From: JAOPZW01 sp963851295
GTDB lineage: Bacteria; Actinomycetota; Thermoleophilia; Solirubrobacterales; Solirubrobacteraceae
Reading direction: 5' to 3'
NCBI GenBank assembly: GCA_963851295.1
Contig: CAWKOS010000010.1
Coordinates: forward strand, 279,986-343,985
DNA length: 64,000 bases
Numbering within the stretch: the first letter of the stretch is position 1; each line of letters begins with the position of its first letter. A model generated the notes under the pieces. It was not told the origin of the DNA. It did no database searches and saw only the letters and a program-made list of their open reading frames with translations. A program made the position numbers and the translations under genes. This document shows positions 17,468 through 25,798 of the stretch, piece after piece.

Positions 17468-17958
17468 CCCGCGAGCGCCGCCGCGGCCAGCGGCGCGTGG
17501 TTGGCGTGGCAGATGGCGACCGCGAGCGCGTCGGCGGCGTGGTCGGGCCTGGGGACCTCGGGCAGCGAGAGCAGCGCCTGCACCATCCGGGCGACCTGCC
17601 CCTTGTCGGCGCGCCCCGCGCCGCAGACGGCGCCCTTGACCTGCTGGGGCGTGTAGTCGACGCAGCCCACCCCGCGCTGGCCGGCCGCGAGCAGCACCAC
17701 GCCCCGTGCCTGTCCGACCGCGAAAGCTGTGCGAACGTTCTGACCGAAAAAGAGTGCTTCAAGGGCGACGGCATCCGGGCGGTGCTCGTCCATCAGGTCG
17801 CCCAGGCGCTCGTGGAGCGTCGCCAGCCGCCGCTCCGGCGCGAGGCCAGCGGCGGTGGTGATCAACCCGCCGTCGGTGGCCACGAGCCGATGGCCACGGC
17901 GCGCGACGACGCCGAAGCCGCAGTTGGCCAGGCCGGGATCGATGCCGAGGACGACCAT
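17464..17958 (-). CDS. ruvC: Holliday junction endonuclease RuvC
   Basis: 164-aa resolvase. It starts with VVLGIDPGLANCGFGV, with the first catalytic Asp at residue 6. The internal Glu is in ALEALFFGQN and the C-terminal acidic pair in HAADALAVAICH. It cuts Holliday junctions made or moved by RuvAB. It is the first gene of a tight ruvC-ruvA-ruvB operon. Confidence 0.96.
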   Translation of the reverse strand: MVVLGIDPGLANCGFGVVARRGHRLVATDGGLITTAAGLAPERRLATLHERLGDLMDEHRPDAVALEALFFGQNVRTAFAVGQARGVVLLAAGQRGVGCVDYTPQQVKGAVCGAGRADKGQVARMVQALLSLPEVPRPDHAADALAVAICHANHAPLAAAALAG

Positions 17959-18081
17959 CGCCTCGGCATTCTCCGTGCGGGACCGGATGCCTTCCCGGGC
18001 GCGCCGGCCCGGGCGGTGGCGGGCCCCCGATCATCCGTCCACCCCCTCAATGGGAACCTCCATCGCACCGATGAGGCGGTC

Positions 18082-19257
18082 GTGCTGCTGTGGGGTGACC
18101 GGACGGAGCTGCGCCGTGCGCTGGCCGACGCCCGCGCCCGCCTCGCCGGACTCGAGGCTCAGCTCGCCGACCGCGCCCGCACCGACGGCCGCACCGGGGT
18201 CCTCACCCTCGAGGCCTTCCGCGGCGACGCCGGCGCCGTCCTCGAGCACGCGGCCGCGGCCGAGCAGCCCGCCTCGCTCGCGCTCGTCGACATCGACGGC
18301 TTCCGCTCGCTCAACGCCCGCCGCGGCCCCGCCGGCGGCGACGCGGCCCTGCGTGCGGTCGCCGAGCGCCTGAAGGTCCTCACGCGCGCGTCTGACGTCA
18401 TCGGCCGCACCGGCGCCGACGAGATCGCCGTCCTCATGCCCGGCACCCCGATCGCGGGCGCCCGCACCTGCTGCGAGCGCCTCATCGCCGAGCTCGAGCG
18501 CACCGACATCCCGCGCGCCGGCTTCATCACCGTCTCGGCCGGCGTGGCCACCCACCGCGCCGGCATCACGATCGAGAGCCTGCTCGCCGCCGCCGCCCGC
18601 GGCCTGGATCGCGCCCGCGCCGACGGCGGCGCCCGCGCGGCGGCCCGGCCCGCCGAGGGCGGCGTCGATCCCTTCCGCGCGCAGTCGCACGTCATCGATG
18701 CCCTCGTCACCGCCCTGCTCGAGCGCGACCGCTACACGGGCGAGCACTCGGCCTTCGTCGTCGACATGGCCAAGACCGTCGCCATCGCGCTCGGCCTGGA
18801 CGAGGTCGAGGTCGAGCGCATCGGCCACGCCGCGCTGCTGCACGACATCGGCAAGGTCGCGATGCCCGACCAGATCCTCAACAAGACCGGGCCGCTCGCC
18901 GGCGAGGAGTGGGTGCGCATGCGCGAGCACCCCGTCATCGGCGAGCGGATCCTGCGCTCGATCCCCGGGATGGGGTCGGTGGCCCGGATCGTCCGCCACG
19001 AGCACGAGCGCTTCGACGGCTCGGGCTACCCCGACGGCCTGGCGGGCGACGCGATCCCGCTCGGGAGCCGGATCATCCTCGCCTGCGACGCCTACCACGC
19101 GATGACCTCCGACCGCTCCTACCGCTCCGGGATGGGCCACGAGGCCGCCGTCGCCGAGCTCGTGAGCTGCTCGGGCACGCAGTTCGACCCGCGCGTCGTC
19201 GCCGCCCTGGTCAGCTACCTGGGCCAGGGCCAGCCGCGCTTCACGACGCCGCGCTGA
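18082..19257 (+). CDS. HD-GYP phosphodiesterase with degenerate GGDEF domain
   Basis: 391-aa signalling protein. Residues ~35-190 form a GGDEF-like domain, but the signature reads GADEI, so cyclase activity is doubtful. Residues ~205-385 form an HD-GYP domain (HDIGK, HHE-type REHP, RHEHERFDGSGYPDGL, DAYHAMTSDRSYR), which hydrolyses cyclic di-GMP in the family. The GTG at 18082 is the first in-frame start after a purine-rich GATGAGGCGG. It is divergent from ruvC and overlaps the tetR gene at its 3' end by 17 bases. Confidence 0.85.
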   Translation: MLLWGDRTELRRALADARARLAGLEAQLADRARTDGRTGVLTLEAFRGDAGAVLEHAAAAEQPASLALVDIDGFRSLNARRGPAGGDAALRAVAERLKVLTRASDVIGRTGADEIAVLMPGTPIAGARTCCERLIAELERTDIPRAGFITVSAGVATHRAGITIESLLAAAARGLDRARADGGARAAARPAEGGVDPFRAQSHVIDALVTALLERDRYTGEHSAFVVDMAKTVAIALGLDEVEVERIGHAALLHDIGKVAMPDQILNKTGPLAGEEWVRMREHPVIGERILRSIPGMGSVARIVRHEHERFDGSGYPDGLAGDAIPLGSRIILACDAYHAMTSDRSYRSGMGHEAAVAELVSCSGTQFDPRVVAALVSYLGQGQPRFTTPR

Positions 19258-19852
19258 CGCGCAGGCGGTCCAGGCCGGTCCAGCAGAACTCCATCGCGCG
19301 CTCGACGAGCTCCGCGCGCGGGACGTCGCGGTGCTCCTCCCACCAGTTGGCCAGGGCCTGCAGGGCGCCCGAGAGCAGCGCGGCGTGGATCTCGATCGCC
19401 CGCCGGTCGCGCGACGCGTCCGGATCGGAGGCGATGAGGGCCGCGATGACCGCGGTCGCCTGCGCCTGCACGCGCGCGATGAGGTCTCCGACCTCCGGGT
19501 CGGCGGCGTCGCGGAAGAGCGCGCGCCAGGCCTCGCGGTGCTCCTCCACGAAGGACAGGAAGGCGTCGATGCCGCCGCGCAGGCGCTGCTCGCCGGGCAG
19601 GCCGGCGGCCGCGTTGGCCTGCAGGCGGCTGAAGATCTCCTCGACGTGGGCCTCGACGAGCGAGGCGTGCAGCTCGCGCTTGGAGGCGAAGTGCTCGTAG
19701 ATGAGCGCCTTGGAGATGCCCGCGCCCTGGGCGATGTCCTCGAGCGCGGCGCCGTGGTAGCCGCGGGCGCCGAAGACCTCCTCGGCGGAGGCCAGGATCG
19801 CCGCGCGCCGCTGAGCGGCCGGCATCCGCCGGCGAGGGGCTGGCGTGGCCAT
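19241..19852 (-). CDS. TetR family transcriptional regulator
   Basis: 203-aa regulator. HTH at residues ~15-60 (AILASAEEVFGARGYHGAALEDIAQGAG, split here as ILASAEEVFGARG and SKALIYEHFASKREL); the ligand domain follows. It is divergent from the cyclase gene, 24 bases away, which is a possible target. A TATGGT box (minus strand, 19859-19864) lies 6 bases before the ATG. The 3' end overlaps the HD-GYP gene. Confidence 0.88.
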   Translation of the reverse strand: MATPAPRRRMPAAQRRAAILASAEEVFGARGYHGAALEDIAQGAGISKALIYEHFASKRELHASLVEAHVEEIFSRLQANAAAGLPGEQRLRGGIDAFLSFVEEHREAWRALFRDAADPEVGDLIARVQAQATAVIAALIASDPDASRDRRAIEIHAALLSGALQALANWWEEHRDVPRAELVERAMEFCWTGLDRLRVSAAS

Positions 19853-19862
19853 CGCTTCACCA

Positions 19863-19868
19863 TAAGCT
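19863..19868 (+). promoter_or_regulatory. -10-like box TAAGCT for leaderless cyclase gene
   Basis: TAAGCT lies 8 bases before the GTG of the cyclase gene, with no ribosome site between. On the other strand TATGGT (19864-19859) is 6 bases from the tetR ATG, so the 24-base gap probably holds two back-to-back promoters. Confidence 0.45.
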
Positions 19869-19876
19869 AGGCGGCT

Positions 19877-21007
19877 GTGGGGATCGACTTCGCGGCGGAA
19901 GGGCTGCTCGACGGGCTCGAGGGCGAGGCGCGGGCGGCGCGCCTGGAGCTGCTCGAGCAGCTCGCGGCCGAGGGCGTCGAGCTCGCGGAGCTGCGCGCCG
20001 CCAGCCGCGACGGGCGCCTGCTGTTCGTCGGCGCCGAGCGCGCCATGGGCGGCCCGGCGCTCTACTCCACGCGCGACGTCGGCGAGCGCGTCGGCGTCGA
20101 CCCGGCCTTCCTGCTGGCCCTGCGCCGCGCCCACGGCCTGCCGGTGCCCGAGGTCGACGACGTCGTCTGCACCGAGGTCGACATCGAGGCCGGGCGGATC
20201 GCTCGCCAGTTCCTCGACGCCGGCGTCGACGAGGCCCAGCAGCTCGCGGTCGTTCGCGTCATGGGCCACGGCCTGGCGCAGACGGCCGAGGCGATGCGCA
20301 CCGCCGTCCTGCAGCTCGTCATCGAGCCGGGGGTCAGCGAGGCCGAGCTGACGCGCCGCTACGCCGAGCGCGTGGCGAGCTTCATGCCGATGGTCGGCCC
20401 GATGCTCGACTACATGGTGCGCCTGCACCTGCGCCAGTCCGTGCGCACGGAGGCGATCAACGCCGCCGAGCGCGAGGCGGGCCGCCTGCCCGGGGCGCGC
20501 GAGGTCACCGTCTGCTTCGCCGACCTCGTCGGCTTCACGCGCCTGGGCGAGCAGGTGGCGCCCGACGAGCTCGGGCGCGTGGCCCAGCGGCTGGTCGAGC
20601 TGACCTCCGAGCGCCTGCGCGGCGAGGCGCGCCTGGTCAAGACGATCGGCGACGCCGCGATGCTCGTCTCCCCCGACGCCGGCGCGCTGCTGGGCCTCGC
20701 GCTCGACCTCGTCGACGCCGCCGACGCCGAGGGGGCCGACTTCCCGCAGCTGCGCGTCGGGATGGCCGCGGGCCCGGCCCTCAGCCGCGCCGGCGACTGG
20801 TTCGGGCGCCCCGTCAACATCGCCAGCCGCGTCACCGCGATCGCACGGCCGGGCAGCGTCCTCGCCACCCGCGAGGTGCGCGACGACGCGGGCGAGGAGT
20901 ACCGCTGGTCGTCGGCCGGCGCGCGCTCGCTGAAGGGCGTCGACGGCCCGGTGCGGCTCTATCGCGCGCGGCGGCTGGCCGGCGAGGACGAGGAGCGGGC
21001 GGCCTAG
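19877..21007 (+). CDS. Class III adenylate cyclase, Rv1264-like
   Basis: 376 aa. The N-terminal ~190 residues are helical and resemble the regulatory domain of the Mycobacterium pH-sensing cyclase Rv1264. The catalytic domain is at ~198-360: metal Asp in FADLVGFTRLGE, substrate Lys and second Asp in VKTIGDAAML, and Asn/Arg in VNIASRVTAIARPG. All key residues are present, so it should make cAMP from ATP. The GTG at 19877 has no clear ribosome site but a -10 box 8 bases upstream. The stop overlaps the MFS gene stop by 4 bases. Confidence 0.88.
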   Translation: MGIDFAAEGLLDGLEGEARAARLELLEQLAAEGVELAELRAASRDGRLLFVGAERAMGGPALYSTRDVGERVGVDPAFLLALRRAHGLPVPEVDDVVCTEVDIEAGRIARQFLDAGVDEAQQLAVVRVMGHGLAQTAEAMRTAVLQLVIEPGVSEAELTRRYAERVASFMPMVGPMLDYMVRLHLRQSVRTEAINAAEREAGRLPGAREVTVCFADLVGFTRLGEQVAPDELGRVAQRLVELTSERLRGEARLVKTIGDAAMLVSPDAGALLGLALDLVDAADAEGADFPQLRVGMAAGPALSRAGDWFGRPVNIASRVTAIARPGSVLATREVRDDAGEEYRWSSAGARSLKGVDGPVRLYRARRLAGEDEERAA

Positions 21008-22371
21008 CGCCCGCCGGTGCCGACGGTCGGCTTCGAGCCCGTGAAGCGCGGCTCGGACGGCGTCGGCGCGGTCGACGGCTGCTCGGGCGCCACGGGCGGC
21101 GGGCGCCGAACGGCGCGCACCGACGGCTGAACCAGCCACGCCAGCGCCGCGAGCAGGCCGAGCGCGCTCATCCAGCGCAGCGTCGCCTCCAGGCCGATGG
21201 CGTCGGCGATCGGCCCGCAGATCGCCATCCCCAGCGGCATCAGGCCCATCGAGACCGTGAAGTCGTAGGCGCTGACGCGAGAGACCGCGCGCGCGGGCAC
21301 CTGCTCCTGGATGCTCAGGTCCCAGAGCGTGAAGAAGAGCGCCACGCAGACACCGGCGAGCAGCTCGAGCGCGGCGATGCCGACGGTGCCCAGGCCGCTG
21401 CCGATGATCGCCGCCTGGGTGCTGGCGCCGACGAGCGCCGCGGCGGCCATGAGCACGGGCCGGCGCAGGGGGATGCGCATCGCGACGACGTTGCCCGCCA
21501 CCCCGCCGATCCCGAAGCAGGCGACGATCGCCGCCCAGCTCGAGGCGCCGTCGAGCCGCTCCGCGGCGAGCGCCGGGCCGAGCACGAAGACGGCCGGGAG
21601 CACGAAGACGTGGTAGGCGCTGAGCGCGACGAGGCCCCACTGCAGCCACGCGCGCGAGCGGACCTCGTGCCAGCCCGAGCGCAGGCCGGCGAGGAACGAC
21701 TCGGGCTCGTCGTCGTCGGCGACCGCCACCGCCGCGGGCGCCGCCTGCGGCCGCAGCCGCGCCAGGCACAAGGCGCTGATCGCGAAGGTCGCCGCGTCGA
21801 CGGCGATCGCCTCGCCCGAGCCCGCGGTGACGACGAGCAGGCCGGCGATCGCCGGGCCCGCGACGCTCGCGATGCTGCGCGTGAGCGAGAGCAGCGCGTT
21901 GGCCTCCTGCAGCTGCGGCGCCTCGACGGTCTGCGGGATGAGGCCGATGAGGGCCGGCATGAACACGGCGCTCGCCGTGCCGTAGACGAAGGAGAGCACG
22001 ACGAGCATCCAGAGGTCGGCCGCGCCGGTGATCAGAAGCGTCGCGGTGATCGTCTGCACGATCGCCCGCGCGACGTCGGAGGCGAGCATGACCTCGCGGC
22101 GCCCGATGCGGTCGGCCCAGACGCCGCCGGCCAGCGCGAAGAGCGCGAACGGGATGCCGCCGGCGGCGAGGACGATGCCCAGGTCGGTCGCCGAGCCCAG
22201 GCCGAGGACGGCGAAGGCGATGGCCACCGGGGTGATGCGGTCGCCGATGACCGACAGCGCCTGGCCCCAGAAGAGCAGGCGGAAGGGACCGCGCTCGCGC
22301 AGCGGCATGGGCAGCCTGCGCTGTGCCCCACCCGACCGCATGGCCGCGGGAGCGTAGCGCTCGTCGGCCAC
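21004..22371 (-). CDS. MFS transporter (EntS-like)
   Basis: 455-aa protein with about 12 hydrophobic segments. The motif-A-like loop GGVWADRIGRREVML is after TM2; ASVAGPAIAGLLV recalls enterobactin/macrolide exporters of the MFS_3/EntS type. It is likely an exporter; the substrate is unknown. The tail of ~40 residues is Pro/Thr/Ser-rich and cytoplasmic. The start is uncertain: GTG at 22371, 9 bases after the yebC stop, or ATG at 22341. Confidence 0.82.
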   Translation of the reverse strand: MADERYAPAAMRSGGAQRRLPMPLRERGPFRLLFWGQALSVIGDRITPVAIAFAVLGLGSATDLGIVLAAGGIPFALFALAGGVWADRIGRREVMLASDVARAIVQTITATLLITGAADLWMLVVLSFVYGTASAVFMPALIGLIPQTVEAPQLQEANALLSLTRSIASVAGPAIAGLLVVTAGSGEAIAVDAATFAISALCLARLRPQAAPAAVAVADDDEPESFLAGLRSGWHEVRSRAWLQWGLVALSAYHVFVLPAVFVLGPALAAERLDGASSWAAIVACFGIGGVAGNVVAMRIPLRRPVLMAAAALVGASTQAAIIGSGLGTVGIAALELLAGVCVALFFTLWDLSIQEQVPARAVSRVSAYDFTVSMGLMPLGMAICGPIADAIGLEATLRWMSALGLLAALAWLVQPSVRAVRRPPPVAPEQPSTAPTPSEPRFTGSKPTVGTGGR

Positions 22372-22380
22372 GCGCTCTAC

Positions 22381-23130
22381 CTAACCGGCCACACGTTCGA
22401 GGACGGCCGCGTCGACGTCGAAGTTCGCGTGGACCTCGTTGACGTCGTCGTTGTCCTCGAGGGCGTCGATGAGGCGCATCAGCTTGGTCGCGACGTCCTC
22501 GTCGATCGGGACCTGGGTCTTCGGGTGCTGGGCGATCTCGGAGGACTCGAGCTCGACGCCGGCGCCCTCGAGGGCGGCGCGGACCGCAGTCAGGTCGGAG
22601 GGCTCGGTCAGGATCTCGAAGACGTCGTCGTCGACCGCGACGTCCAGCGCGCCCGCCTCGATCGCGGGGAGCAGGTCGTCCTCCGCGTAGCGGTTGGCGT
22701 CGACGACGATCACGCCGCGCTTGTCGAAGAGGTAGGCCACCGAGCCGGGCTCGCCGAGGTTGCCGCCGTGCTTGGAGAACAGGTGGCGGACCTCGGAGCC
22801 CGTGCGGTTGCGGTTGTCGGTGAGCGCGTCGACGAGCAGCGCGACGCCGCCCGGGCCGTAGCCCTCGTAGAGCACCGCCTCGAGCGCCTCGGCGTCGGCC
22901 CCCTCGCCGGTGCCCTTGGCGATCGCGCGCTCGATGTTGTCCTTGGGCATCGACGCGTCTTTCGCCTTCTGGACCGCGAGCGCGAGCGCGGGGTTCGAGT
23001 CCGCGTCTCCCCCGCCGTCCTTCGCCGCCACCGTGATCGCGCGCGCGAGCTTCGTGAAGAGCTTGCCGCGGCGCGCGTCGACGATCGCCTTCTTGTGCTT
23101 GATCCCCGCCCACTTGGAATGACCGGCCAT
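22381..23130 (-). CDS. yebC: YebC/TACO1-family protein
   Basis: 249 aa, starting MAGHSKWAGIKHKKA, the family hallmark. The middle carries GPGGVALLVDALTDNRNRT and GSVAYLFDKRGVI. Members act as transcription regulators or help ribosomes through proline stretches. In many actinobacteria yebC precedes ruvCAB; here a 4.4-kb block of signalling and transport genes lies between them. The start at 23130 has a TAGCAT box 7 bases upstream. Confidence 0.95.
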   Translation of the reverse strand: MAGHSKWAGIKHKKAIVDARRGKLFTKLARAITVAAKDGGGDADSNPALALAVQKAKDASMPKDNIERAIAKGTGEGADAEALEAVLYEGYGPGGVALLVDALTDNRNRTGSEVRHLFSKHGGNLGEPGSVAYLFDKRGVIVVDANRYAEDDLLPAIEAGALDVAVDDDVFEILTEPSDLTAVRAALEGAGVELESSEIAQHPKTQVPIDEDVATKLMRLIDALEDNDDVNEVHANFDVDAAVLERVAG

Positions 23131-23137
23131 GCCGCCG

Positions 23138-23156
23138 ATGCTAGCGGCCGTAGGAT
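23138..23156. promoter_or_regulatory. Back-to-back -10 boxes between yebC and hydrolase gene
   Basis: The 34-base gap holds TAGCAT on the minus strand (23143-23138), 7 bases from the yebC ATG, and TAGGAT on the plus strand (23151-23156), 8 bases from the hydrolase ATG. Neither gene has a ribosome site, which fits leaderless mRNAs. Confidence 0.45.
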
Positions 23157-23164
23157 GCGCAGCC

Positions 23165-23842
23165 ATGCCCGCTGACACGACGGTCGTGCTCGTCCACGGG
23201 GCCTGGCACGGGGCCTGGTGCTGGGACGGCGTCGCGGCGCTCCTGAGCGCCGACGGCGTCCCCGTCGTCGCCCTCGACCTGCCCAGCGTGGTCTCCGGCG
23301 GGGACCTCTACACCGACGCCAGGGCGCTCGGCGACGTGCTCGCGGACACCCCCGGCGACAAGGTCGTCGTCGGGCACTCCTATGGGGGCCTGGTGGTGAC
23401 CGAGGGCGCCGGGAGCGCCGAGGGCGTGCGCCACCTCGTCTACCTCACGGCCTTCATGCTCGACGAGGGCTCCTCGCTCGTCGACGTGGTCGGCACGACG
23501 CCGCCCGACTGGCAGGTCCCGGGCGCCGGCGGGACGACGCTGACCGTCGAATGGCCCGAGCGCGTCTTCTACAACACGAGCCCGCCGGAGGCCGCCGCCG
23601 CGGCGGCCGCGCGGCTGCGCCCGCACACCACCGCGTCCTTCACCCAGCCGGTGCGCACCGCCGCCTGGCGCTCGGTGCCCTCGACCTACGTGATCTGCGA
23701 CCGCGACCAGGCCATTCCGGTGCCCGCGCAGGAGGCGATGTCCGCGAACGCGGGGACCGTGCTGCGGATGGACAGCGACCACTCGCCGTTCCTGACCGAC
23801 CCGGAGCGGACGGCGGAGATCATCCGCGGCGCGCTGCCGTGA
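23165..23842 (+). CDS. Alpha/beta hydrolase
   Basis: 225-aa esterase-like enzyme. It has the oxyanion segment VLVHGAWHGAWCW near residue 8, nucleophile Ser in VGHSYGGLV (~residue 74) and His in DSDHSPFL near the end; a catalytic Asp is likely in ICDRDQAIP. It resembles the plant salicylate/methyl-ester hydrolase group. The substrate is unknown. The 3' end overlaps the convergent GT1 gene by 23 bases. Confidence 0.88.
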   Translation: MPADTTVVLVHGAWHGAWCWDGVAALLSADGVPVVALDLPSVVSGGDLYTDARALGDVLADTPGDKVVVGHSYGGLVVTEGAGSAEGVRHLVYLTAFMLDEGSSLVDVVGTTPPDWQVPGAGGTTLTVEWPERVFYNTSPPEAAAAAAARLRPHTTASFTQPVRTAAWRSVPSTYVICDRDQAIPVPAQEAMSANAGTVLRMDSDHSPFLTDPERTAEIIRGALP

Positions 23843-24866
23843 GCTCGTCGTAGAGGGCGAGGTAGGCGTCGGTCGTGGCGTCGGTGGAGAACGCGCTCGC
23901 GCGGGCGCGGCAGGCGGGCGCGGAGGTCGCGGGGTCGAGGTCGAGCGCGGCCAGCAGCGCCTGCGCCAGCTCGGCGGAGTCGTCGCCGTCGAAGAGGACG
24001 CCCGTGCCGGGAGCCGCCACGAGGTCGGGGTTCGGGCCGACGACCGGCGTCCCGCACGCCAGCGCCTCGGCGAGCACGAGCCCGAACGCCTCGCCGACGG
24101 ACGGCAGCGCGTGGACCCACGCCTCGCGGTTGGCTGCGGCAAGGGCGGCGGTGTCGTCGAGCGCGCGAGCCTCGACGCCGGGCGGCCGCGGCGCCGGCGC
24201 CCGCGCGTCGAGGATCAGGCGGGCGTCCGGCCGCTGCGCGCGGACGCGGGCGAAGGCGTCGAGCAGCAGGCCGACGCGCTTGCGCGGCAGGCCGGGATCG
24301 GCGGCGCACAGGATCGTGGGATCGGACGCGCGCCCGGGGCCGGGCGCGAAGGCGTCGAGGTCGACGCCGGGCGCGATGACGCGCGCGTGGACGCCAAGGT
24401 GACGGTCGAAGGCGTCGGCCGCCGCGCTCGAGAGCGCCACCACGGCGTCCGCGCGGGCGGCCGCGCGGCGCGCGATCTCGGCGCGCGGGTGGCGGGCGAC
24501 GAGCCAGCGGCGGTGCGGGATGCCCATGAACGAGAGCACGAGCGGGCGGTCGCGCGGCGCGGCCAGGGCGTCAGTCGGATAGAGGGCGTGGACGACGTCG
24601 TCGCGCGGCCGGGCGGCCCGCAGCGCCAGCGCCGTGAAGGGGACGTGCGTGAGGTGCTCCTCCCACCCGCGGGCGACGAGCCGGCGGTCGGGCAGGCGCG
24701 GCACGCGCAGGACGTCGCCGTCGCGCCGCGGCCGGCCGCGGTGGCTCGTGAGGATCCGCGGCTCGTGGCCGCGGGCGCGCAGGCCGTCGGCGAGGTCGCG
24801 GGCGAAGCGCTCGCTGCCGCGCCGCACCTCGGGCCAGAAGACCGGGCTGAGGAGCGCGACCCTCAC
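23820..24866 (-). CDS. GT1/GT4-type glycosyltransferase
   Basis: 348-aa GT-B enzyme. The N-terminal half starts RVALLSPVFWPEVRRGSERF; the C-terminal donor site has the E-x7-E pattern GEAFGLVLAEALACGTPVVG. It transfers a nucleotide sugar to a glycan or lipid acceptor in the cytosol. GTG start at 24866, overlapping the end of the upstream GT2 gene. It is the last gene of a six-gene minus-strand glycan operon beginning at rfbF. Confidence 0.86.
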   Translation of the reverse strand: MRVALLSPVFWPEVRRGSERFARDLADGLRARGHEPRILTSHRGRPRRDGDVLRVPRLPDRRLVARGWEEHLTHVPFTALALRAARPRDDVVHALYPTDALAAPRDRPLVLSFMGIPHRRWLVARHPRAEIARRAAARADAVVALSSAAADAFDRHLGVHARVIAPGVDLDAFAPGPGRASDPTILCAADPGLPRKRVGLLLDAFARVRAQRPDARLILDARAPAPRPPGVEARALDDTAALAAANREAWVHALPSVGEAFGLVLAEALACGTPVVGPNPDLVAAPGTGVLFDGDDSAELAQALLAALDLDPATSAPACRARASAFSTDATTDAYLALYDELTAARRG

Positions 24867-25798
24867 AGCACGAGCGTCTTGTGCCGGGCGCTGCCGCGCG
24901 CGAGCGCCGCCATCTCGGCGAGGTCGGCGAGCGCGCAGAGCGGCAGCTCGGCGAGCGCGCGGGCGCGGCCGCGCGGGTGGGGCCCGTAGGAGGGCGCCGC
25001 GGCGCGGGCGTAGGGCAGCGTGGCGAGGGCGGCGACGGCCACCGCCGGGCGGCCGCGGGCGGCCGCGACCGCACCGCCTGCCAGCGCGAGCGCGAGCCAC
25101 GCGTGGCGCTGCTTCCAGAAGACGCGCGTGGGGAAGCCGGCGCGCAGCTGCGGGTGACGGCGGACGAGCAGGGCGACGTCCGCCCAGCGCTGCGCGGCGC
25201 GCATGCGTGCCGGCAGCGAGGCGACCTCCACCGCGTGCCACACGAGCGCCTCGGGCGCGGCGACGTGGCGCGCGCCGGCGGCGAGCGCGCGCTGGAGGAG
25301 GTCGGCGTCCTCCCCCGCGCGCATCGCCTCGTCGAAGCCGCCCAACGCCTCCAGCAGCGCCCGCGGATAGGCGATGTTGCACGCCTGCCCCCATAGCGTC
25401 GGGGGCGTCACGTCCTGCGAGCGCCACCCGTGCAGCGCCACGAGGCCGAGCTCGTCGGGGTCGGGCGCCGTCCTGCCCTGCACCACCGCGCCCGGCGCGC
25501 GCCGGGCGGCCTCGCGCACCCGCGCGACCCAGTCGGGCGCCGGGCGGCAGTCATCGTCGGTGAAGACGATCAGGTCGGCGTCGGCGAGCCGCCAGGCCGC
25601 ATTGCGGTTGGCCCCCGGCGTCCCGGTCCCGGGCGCCAGCCGCACATGGCGAATCCCGCGTGCACTCAGCAGCGCCTCGGTCTCGTCGCTGCCGTCGTGA
25701 CCGACGATCACCTCTGCGTCCTGGCCCTCCAGCGCGTTGAGCAGCCAGCGCAGCCGCAGCGGACGGTCGTGCGAGGCGACGCAGACCGCGACGCGCAT
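24863..25798 (-). CDS. GT2 glycosyltransferase
   Basis: 311-aa GT-A enzyme with a C-terminal membrane-associated region. VCVASHDRPLRLRWLLNALEG is the N-terminal strand (given in part: VASHDRPLRLR); FTDDDCRPAPDW carries the DxD. CNIAYPRALLEALGGFDE is the acceptor-side motif and GEDADLLQRAL carries the ED base. It is a tandem paralogue of the next gene upstream, with the same order of motifs. Starts and stops overlap by 1-4 bases in the operon. Confidence 0.87.
   Translation of the reverse strand: MRVAVCVASHDRPLRLRWLLNALEGQDAEVIVGHDGSDETEALLSARGIRHVRLAPGTGTPGANRNAAWRLADADLIVFTDDDCRPAPDWVARVREAARRAPGAVVQGRTAPDPDELGLVALHGWRSQDVTPPTLWGQACNIAYPRALLEALGGFDEAMRAGEDADLLQRALAAGARHVAAPEALVWHAVEVASLPARMRAAQRWADVALLVRRHPQLRAGFPTRVFWKQRHAWLALALAGGAVAAARGRPAVAVAALATLPYARAAAPSYGPHPRGRARALAELPLCALADLAEMAALARGSARHKTLVL

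Noticed and set aside
17732..17739. GAACGTTC palindrome, reminiscent of a LexA/SOS box near ruvC
   Set aside because: It lies inside the ruvC coding sequence, not upstream of the start, and lacks the 4-base spacer of the actinobacterial SOS box.
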